A stretch of DNA of 64,000 bases from Mercenaria mercenaria (taxonomy: Eukaryota; Mollusca; Bivalvia; Venerida; Veneridae). Numbering within the stretch: position 1 is the first letter of the stretch; every line of letters begins with the position of its first letter. The notes under the pieces were generated by a model, which was not told the DNA's origin, did not search any database, and was given only the letters and a program-made list of their open reading frames with translations. Location of the stretch: NCBI RefSeq assembly GCF_021730395.1, contig NC_069368.1, forward strand, positions 68,019,501-68,083,500, written 5' to 3'. Made by a program: the position numbers and the translations under genes. Shown piece after piece: positions 57,590 through 64,000 of this stretch.

Positions 57590-57939
57590 GGGGCGGCTCC
57601 AAAATTTTGGTTGTGGGAGCAGAGTATCTAGGGGATCCGGGGCATGCCCTCTCGCAATATTTTGGGCGAGTATAACTGAAACGTATATTTGACATATTTG
57701 AGCATGAACATTTGAGACAATGTTTTCTTCTGAATTTGTAAATTTTCAAAAAAGCAATTTGACTAGGTTGATCTGACTATCGTCTGCTCTATTCACTTCA
57801 GTAATTATAAATGCTATTGATATAAAGTTTTGCGAAGATATTGACTAAAATGTCTGTTATCTCACGACAGGATATCAAAAATGCATGCTCGCCGGATATA
57901 AGGTTGGGGGCACCTGTTGCTTTTGGATCCGCCCTTGTT
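57590..57939. mobile_element. Short hAT-like MITE, ~350 bp
   Basis: The left end CAGGGGCGGCTCCAAAATTT is inverted at the right as TTTTGGATCCGCCCTTG. The CAGGGGCGG start is hAT-like. T-rich flanks make any 8-bp target duplication unclear. Confidence 0.5.
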
Positions 57940-59380
57940 TTGTTATTGCAAAACATATCTAAAATACTAAGTTCATAAATTATAATTGTCATAACTAGCC
58001 CACGACATTCCTCGTCAGTATTTCAACTTAATATGCCAATTGTACCCCTGACTCGCTGACAATTAGGATACCCGGACACACCGCATTTCTATTAACTGTG
58101 GGCTGTACATGTTTAGACTAAGATGCGGAGTATAAAATAATTTCAGGCTATAGTTGTATAAACTCAGGCATTTTACAGTTCTATTGTGGTTTTTGGCATC
58201 ATGCAGCACATCTAGTAAGTACTGATGAGTTGCATAGATATCATACACAGTATTGTACATACCTTAAATTATATATAAACATCATATACACCATTCAACA
58301 AATACTTTTTCATGTGAAAACGGCGTATTATATAGTGTGCCTGCACACGTAAGTATAAACATGTAAAAGTTTCAAATTTCGGTAATGCTTAAGCTACATA
58401 TTTTGACGTAATGACCACCTAATGTAAAAAAAAATAAACAGCTTTTAGGAGCAGTTATTTGGTCTTTTTCGTACGAAATACTGATTGATATTCTTTTCTC
58501 ACAGAATGACAGAAAGTATTCGTCTAAAGCTCTTCAAAATACATGAAATAAATATAATTTATTATACGTGTATTAAAGTTATAATATTTACTAATTTTTG
58601 AAAGTTTGAATTGCAAATATTTTAACATTTATATCAATTGTGATACATCAATTTGTGATTTTTGAGGTAACTTTAAAATATATATTCATGAGTTAAGCCA
58701 TTATCTTTTTCCTTTTTCATGTAAGAGCTCATATGCATAAACGATAGTAAAACAGAAATATGTCCATAGGACTAGGAAGCCCCCGCTATGTGATGTAAGG
58801 GCACAGAAGGGTGAATCCTTTGAGTAACAATACTTTGACAACGAAACATGTATTCTGAGGTTATGGACTGTAAAAGAAATATATCATACATACAGCTGAA
58901 ACTCGCCATATTGAATGACTGTGACTAAAAATTTCTAACTGAAGCTACAATGTGGAAATATTTTACCTACTTTAGTAAAAATACCTTATTCCCAACTGAA
59001 GTTGTTGTACAAAAACCTTTATTTCTTTCACTAATAACCTTGATCCTGACAGAAATAAAACAAAATGTAACCAAACCTTGATCTCTCTGGTCAATTTGTG
59101 TTATGTACACATTCCATTTCTGTATAAATTAATGCAATCATTGAACATAAATAAATTTTGTATTATTTTGCAGCAGCAATCTTTACATTGACTCTAGCAA
59201 CACATCTTACTTTCAAAGCATGCTACTGGTACCTATAAAACAAGGCTGGTATTCCCAGCTGGGTAATGAGTAGAACAAAGCTTCAAAAGAAAGACCTTGA
59301 CCCTGCTGATAACGAAAATCCTCAGTCTCTAAGAAAGGTACTTACACATATACATGTATTTATTATAATATTTCTTTCCT
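57940..59380. other. Nothing recognised
   Basis: AT-rich. Minus frames at 57798-57992 and 58063-58260 are unsupported. Confidence 0.4.
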
Positions 59381-59595
59381 AATACCACAGTCACACATAC
59401 GGCGCGGACAGCTACGTCTAGCTACGGATAGTAACGTAGTAATCCGTATCGATCCGTATCTGAGCCGTACGAACTGGTACGGACTGATACGGATTACTAC
59501 TTTAAGGTACGGCTCAGGTACGGATCGATACGGATTACTACGTTTCTATCCGTGGCTAGACGTAGCTATCCGCGCCGTATGTGTGACTGGGGTAT
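59381..59595. mobile_element. Palindromic MITE, ~215 bp
   Basis: Each half is the inverse of the other: CAGTCACACATACGGCGCGG, AGCTACGTCTAGCTACGGAT and TACGTAGTAATCCGTATCGA on the left; TCGATACGGATTACTACGT, GGCTAGACGTAGCTATCC and GCGCCGTATGTGTGACTG on the right. It folds into one ~85-bp-armed hairpin about 230 nt past the sulfotransferase stop, so it may be in the 3' UTR or just beyond. Confidence 0.8.
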
Positions 59596-59827
59596 AACCG
59601 AGATTGCAACGTAATACCCTACACACTACATAGAGTGTAAAGTGGTCCTCGGACAAACTGACATTTGCAGGGTCACATCTCTCTTCTATTTGTACTTACA
59701 ATATTCCAAACTATTCTTAGATTTGAGCTCAGAGGGAAGGACGGACACTGCGAAAACTATGTCTCCCCGCCTTCGGTGGAGAATAACAATACTGACAGGA
59801 GGTAATACTGCCGCATAATGCCATATT

Positions 59828-62800
59828 TTATATTCTAAGTCCAGTTGGGATATTCATTTCTGGAATATCAAGTTTAAGTAGCTCTTGTCTATCTTTGAAG
59901 TTTGTAAGGTTGAAAGTTGTCATTAACTGTTTGCACTTATCTCTAACACCTTGATACTTGAGGAACGACATGTGGCCTCGCCACCAGTGGGCGTTGTCAG
60001 ACACCCTCGTCCTGGACATACTTGGAGTATTACTTTTTCCTTTATTTGTCTTGACCTTATTCAGTTTCTTGACTTCGTCATCATCAGACTCCATTCCTAT
60101 ATATTCATACAGTTTGTTCATTTTTTCTATGACATTTGATTTGATATCTTCATAGAAGACTAACTTTACACGACCTGGGTATTTGGCGGCCAGCCTTATT
60201 CCCCCTTCGTAGTCCAGCTGCATCTTTTTGCACAAAACGGCGGCATTTGAAACGAAATCTCGGACCGGGTATCCTTTAGATTCTGTACGACTATTGATAA
60301 TAGCAAAGGGATTCCGAAACAGATGCAAAATTTTCAAATTTTTCCTTTTTTCTAAAAGTTTGTCGTAAGATCCGGTGGTAAGTCGAAGGACTTTAGTAAC
60401 TATATGAGAAGCATTTCTACATTTTTGCTCTTGTTTCTTGAGACAAGACATTTTGGTGTTAACCCTTGATTTTGTACATGCTCGATACTCATTCCATCCC
60501 GGCCCTGAAATCATAAAACAAGATCTTATTTTCATACAGGCATTACTTTTATGGCTCTAAATTTTCCATTTAGGAGAAAGAGAACTTGTTGAACTTTGTT
60601 TTGGCACAAATGGTTTTTGCATTCTCACTGGTTAAAAGAAGGTCACATGGTGACCCGTTATTTTTCTCTGGAGGATTGGTAGATCTTTATGTCGTTAATA
60701 AAACAGATCAGTTATAGGGTTTATTAGTGTCCCTCCACGCAAATATGTGGGGTCAGTATGATGAATATGGGGACTCTGCCAACGCCCCTCCCCCTTTTAT
60801 CATACTGACCCAACATATTCAGTGGAGAGTCACAAACAAACTCAACAATTGATAATGATAACAAAATAATAACAAAAATACGTGAATGCGGTCATTAATA
60901 AATTAACCTTCGAAGTACTACTACTAGATATTGAGCCAACACCAACAAACCACACAGTATACATATTATAAGATTCTTTCACTGGTTATAGGTGCAGATG
61001 GGAATTTCCGGCCTCGTGGGTAACTGTTTAGGCGGTAACGAGGTTCCTACCTAGCCTAAACAGTTACCCGAGAGCCGGATATTCCCATCTGCAACTATAT
61101 ATACCGTGTGGTGTGACAGAATCTTTTTCTTGCATACCGATATCAAGATATAATAATAAAAATAAAATCAGTCGAACGGCTTTTTTTTAGAACTATTTCT
61201 TATAGCAGCGTATTTTAAGTCCAAAAGGGGGCATAATTTGGCCAAAATGAAGGTCAGAGTTATGGGACTTGGTGCTATCAACTAGTTTTATAACCCCAAA
61301 GACACAGGTGAAGTTTCAATTCAATATCTGCATTAGTTTTGGAGATAGTAACTTGCATATAAAACTTTAACCAGAATTTTCTAAGTCCAAAAGGGGGCAT
61401 AATTTGCTCAAAATACATGTTAGAGTTATGGAACTTGACCCAGAGAAGTTGGTAATTGACCTAGAAAAAGAATAAATAAGTTTCAAAGCTATATGCCTTT
61501 AAATGATAGCTGTATGCACTTGCATGCAAAAACTTAACCAAGGTGTGACGCCGACGCCGACGCCAGGGTGAGTAGAATAGCTAGACTATTCTTCGAATAG
61601 TCGAGCTAATAACGTGTTTTGAATCGAGAAATATACTATCAGGAACAAAGAGGAACTGTCAAGGTACTGGATTTTTATTCCGTTTTTCGAAATAAAATAT
61701 AAATAACTACATAAATCTCCTACATATATGTAATTCGTAATACGTCATTCAAAGCACGAGAGTCATCTTACACCCCGGGGTGTAAGATGGATTTTTCTAG
61801 CACCGGTAAAAATACCGGAAATCCCCGTCTGGTATGGAAGAAAGCCTCTATCGCATACATAAGCTTAATGTTGACAGACGGCAGACAGACGACGGACATC
61901 GAGCGATCACAATAACTCACTAGGTGAGCTAAAAAAAGGAATAATTAAAATAGTTGGGCACTGTAGGGTAACAATTTTAAGTGGACAGCCTACTTTCTCT
62001 AACTATCCTGCATCATTGTATGAAATATGAACCAAACCCGTTTCGTAAGTAATCTTTATGACAAGTAAAATAATGAAAATAAAGGGAGGGGCGGGTAACT
62101 AACAAGTGAGATGAAGAGAGTTATTGTCCATCTATATGGAATGCAGTCTAAATAAATTTCCTTCAGCACTTTTAGGGTTACGCTTTCGACAACTAGATTT
62201 GACAAAGACAGATGATTAAAAAAACATAAGTATGGAAAAATAATGGCTGTTAAACACTGTTCAACAAACCCTCGCTGACAGTTTAGATATTCTCTGAAAA
62301 AAAAAACCTTTGTAAGCGTAGATTTAAAAGGAGGAGATCACTACAAATGTAAGCAAGGTTGAGTTATGGCACTATGTACCTTTTCTTAATGTTGCCTGTC
62401 GTTGTATGCAGTTTAAGTAAATTCCTTTCAAAAATTAATGCCATATTGATTGTATTTTGGGCCGGTGGCCTTGTATTACAAATAAACCAATATTGTAAAA
62501 ATAAAAAAAATTAAAGCACCTTTAGATTTATTGTCCCGACAAAATGAAAAAGGAAGATGGTTAGAAAAGTTTGGAGACAGAGTCATGGTTTTTTATCAAT
62601 GGTTCAAAGTTATGGACCGAGGCCAGGCGGTGTCCAGATACGACATGCGAACTAACAAACAGATGGACGGACAAAGTAATTACCACAGGACTTCCTGCAG
62701 GAGGTGACGACCAAAATAAAGAACACATAACAAAGAATCCAATGTAGAGATAAGTTCACCGAAATTCACTGTACATTTATGCAAGATTCTTTGGTACACA

Positions 62801-62922
62801 TTTTACCTGCCAATTCCAGATGATCTTGAACATTTGGAACAAACATGTTTTCAAGTCTTGAAAAGTCACACCTGTACATATCATCTAGAACGTCCAGCAT
62901 CATCCCAACAATAGATTTATTT
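59828..62922 (-). CDS. Carbohydrate sulfotransferase, 3' two exons (partial)
   Basis: Exons 62922-62807 and 60504-59828 join in phase 1 (ELA-GPGWNEY), giving 263 residues to a TAA. The upstream exon enters in phase 2, so 5' exons exist, but none is visible to the window end. The conserved 3'-phosphate PAPS-binding site is LKILHLFRNPFAIINSR (R-N-P-F-A-x3-S-R), followed by the W/C-rich C-terminus (AHWWRGHMSF, GVRDKCKQLM) seen in CHST1/3/5-type enzymes. DDMYRCDFSRLE in the first visible exon fits the region after the 5'-PSB loop. The family transfers sulfate from PAPS to Gal/GalNAc/GlcNAc in Golgi glycans. The 5'-phosphosulfate loop and membrane anchor must be on the missing exons. Exact acceptor sugar is unknown. 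Confidence 0.85.
60731..60832. repeat. Hairpin in sulfotransferase intron, ~35-bp arms
   Basis: CCACGCAAATATGTGGGGTC and AGTATGATGAA are inverted as TTTTATCATACTGACCCAAC and ATATTCAGTGG, around a pyrimidine-rich loop. Confidence 0.65.
60949..61113. repeat. Foldback in sulfotransferase intron
   Basis: The inner arms GTGCAGATGGGAATTTCCGG and GGGTAACTGTTTAGGC are inverted as GCCTAAACAGTTACCCGAGA and CCGGATATTCCCATCTGCAA. Outer ACCACACAGTATACAT / ATATACCGTGTGGT extend the pairing. The left arm has about 20 extra nt. Confidence 0.7.
61190..61612 (-). repeat. R3 dispersed repeat, inverted, partial
   Basis: On the minus strand it starts TTAGCTCGACTATTCGAAGA and ATAGTCTAGCTATTCTACTC, then GTCGGCGTCGGCGTCAC and TTGGTTAAG. 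Internal + strand units are AAGTCCAAAAGGGGGCATAA twice (61220, 61384). The other end is eroded. Confidence 0.65.
61764..61789. repeat. Perfect 26-bp palindrome
   Basis: CATCTTACACCCC is followed directly by its exact complement GGGGTGTAAGATG, with no loop. A nearby fragment (61860-61933) carries the R1 terminus (ATCGAGCGATCACAATAACT, GTGAGCTAAAA). Confidence 0.85.
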
Positions 62923-64000
62923 CTGAAGACAAAATCATCACACATTATCAACTTCTATAGTATTCTTAAAGCTATAATATGGTGTCGGGATCGTAAAGGA
63001 AATCTTATTTATAACAACAAAACGTGTAAAAAAACATTACTGTATGCAACCAGGCGCCTCGAGCCCGAGCTCCCGCTCCGCCCACTAAAACTTGTCATCA
63101 TTCCGACAATAATCTAAATCGAGATTTCTTGCAAAGTGTTTTTGAAATAACGTGTTACAGGTTGGTATTAGATTGGATTAAAGCCTTTGGAAAAACTACA
63201 AATCATGCATTACAAAAATTCTCGGCTACTGTGCTTTCGTTTGGGGTAATAAACTCTTCTGCCTACATATAATCTTCGAAACCGCGCAATGGGATTAGTA
63301 ATGGGCGCCAAAACATTCATGCCTTTACTTGCCATGGTAAGAGACACAGGAGGGTTACCCAAGCAATATCGCATATGGTCATCTGCCCTATGCCTTTTGA
63401 CTCGTTTGGTTTCAATGGACAATAACAATCTAAGTCGGTTTTCATATTAATTTGAATCGTTTTATATTGCACTTAGTTAAGACATGATTATTATGCTCAA
63501 TGTATCTATATTGTATCTTGAAGATAATGAATAACTGGCTTGGTAACTTATAGACCCATTGGTTTAGGTGTTATTATGTTGTATAAATAATTAAATATGA
63601 TGATAAAATGTTGATGCAAAATAATAGTTTTTATTCACCTTTAGTTTCGAAAAAGAGCGCACATTTAGTGCAATGGATAATCGACTGCATTAATTCAAGA
63701 TAAACGTTAGCGGAGTAAACAAGAGTTTTATTTTGTTTTCGTTGACCGGGTTCTGCAAAAGGTAAACACAAGACGCCCACGGACAACATATCGAGTCCGC
63801 CTTTAGCCCATTACTGTGACCTTGACCTTTGAGATAGAGTCAGTCTCATTGAGTTAAACATTCAAAAAGATTCCTCAATGCACGTCAAAGTTATGGGCCA
63901 CACAGGAACGGACATGACCTTCGACCTCCAACTATGACCTTGAACTGTAAGATAGAAATTTGGGGTATGTGTATGACACTTCGTCTCAATGAGGTTAACA
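62923..64000. other. Sulfotransferase intron or 5' region, unassigned
   Basis: No upstream sulfotransferase exon (no GSS/GST-type 5'-PSB loop) was found on the minus strand. From about 63815 the + strand shows CTGTGACCTTGACCTTTGAG and a second unit, a fragment of a GACCTTGAC-type tandem repeat like R2. Confidence 0.4.

Noticed and set aside
62845-63117. 90-codon + strand frame
   Set aside because: Its first part is antisense to a well-supported sulfotransferase exon and it shows no family features.

Overview
The window is animal nuclear DNA, most likely from a heterodont (possibly venerid) bivalve mollusc. The evidence is AT-rich sequence, spliced genes with GT-AG introns, tRNA-derived SINEs ending in a GTTAAACCC-type tail, and dense families of dispersed repeats of the kind common in clam genomes. 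The species is an inference; I could not search any database.

Four protein-coding genes can be assembled exon by exon. (1) + strand 17462-27614: seven exons, 263 codons, a 15-hydroxyprostaglandin dehydrogenase (HPGD-like short-chain dehydrogenase). (2) + strand 40098-43013: three coding exons, 317 codons, a type II membrane-anchored FkbM-type methyltransferase. (3) - strand 53219-45131: twelve exons, 628 codons, a secreted protein with five six-cysteine antistasin-like modules separated by Ser/Gly-, Asn- and Gly/Met-rich linkers. Every internal exon is phase 1-1, one exon is only 15 nt, and the first intron looks like GC-AG. (4) - strand 62922-59828: the last two coding exons of a carbohydrate sulfotransferase whose 5' exons lie beyond or were not found in the window. 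A possible first exon of an unrecognised gene lies at 33375 (weak).

Layout: 1-7506 is stacked dispersed repeats (R1 and R2 families, 150-170 bp internal units), with a pogo/Tigger-like element nested inside. 7507-14577 is a train of DNA transposons: a hAT-like element with 5-bp duplications, a 3.5-kb long-TIR element, and a 1.5-kb TIR element carrying a PHD-finger fragment. 14.7-17.4 kb has SINEs and unassigned DNA. 17.5-27.6 kb is the HPGD-like gene with repeat-filled introns. 27.9-32.9 kb is a 98-bp TGACCTTGA-rich array, a foldback, a LINE fragment and an R3 repeat with a nested SINE. 33-40 kb is mostly unassigned, with a GC-rich palindromic TIR element and a 54-bp minisatellite abutting the methyltransferase gene. 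43-45 kb has LINE and SINE remains. 45-53 kb is the cysteine-rich gene. 53-59.8 kb holds a dead mariner and MITEs. 59.8-64 kb is the sulfotransferase with several hairpins in its intron.

The most novel-looking signal is a family of very small inverted-repeat elements (35, 43 and 408 bp). They share 15-bp ends and each is flanked by a different, perfect 7-bp target duplication. I see no operon-like functional link between the genes. HPGD-like inactivates lipid mediators, the sulfotransferase and cysteine-rich protein belong to secretory/extracellular matrix biology, and the methyltransferase is predicted to face the secretory lumen.
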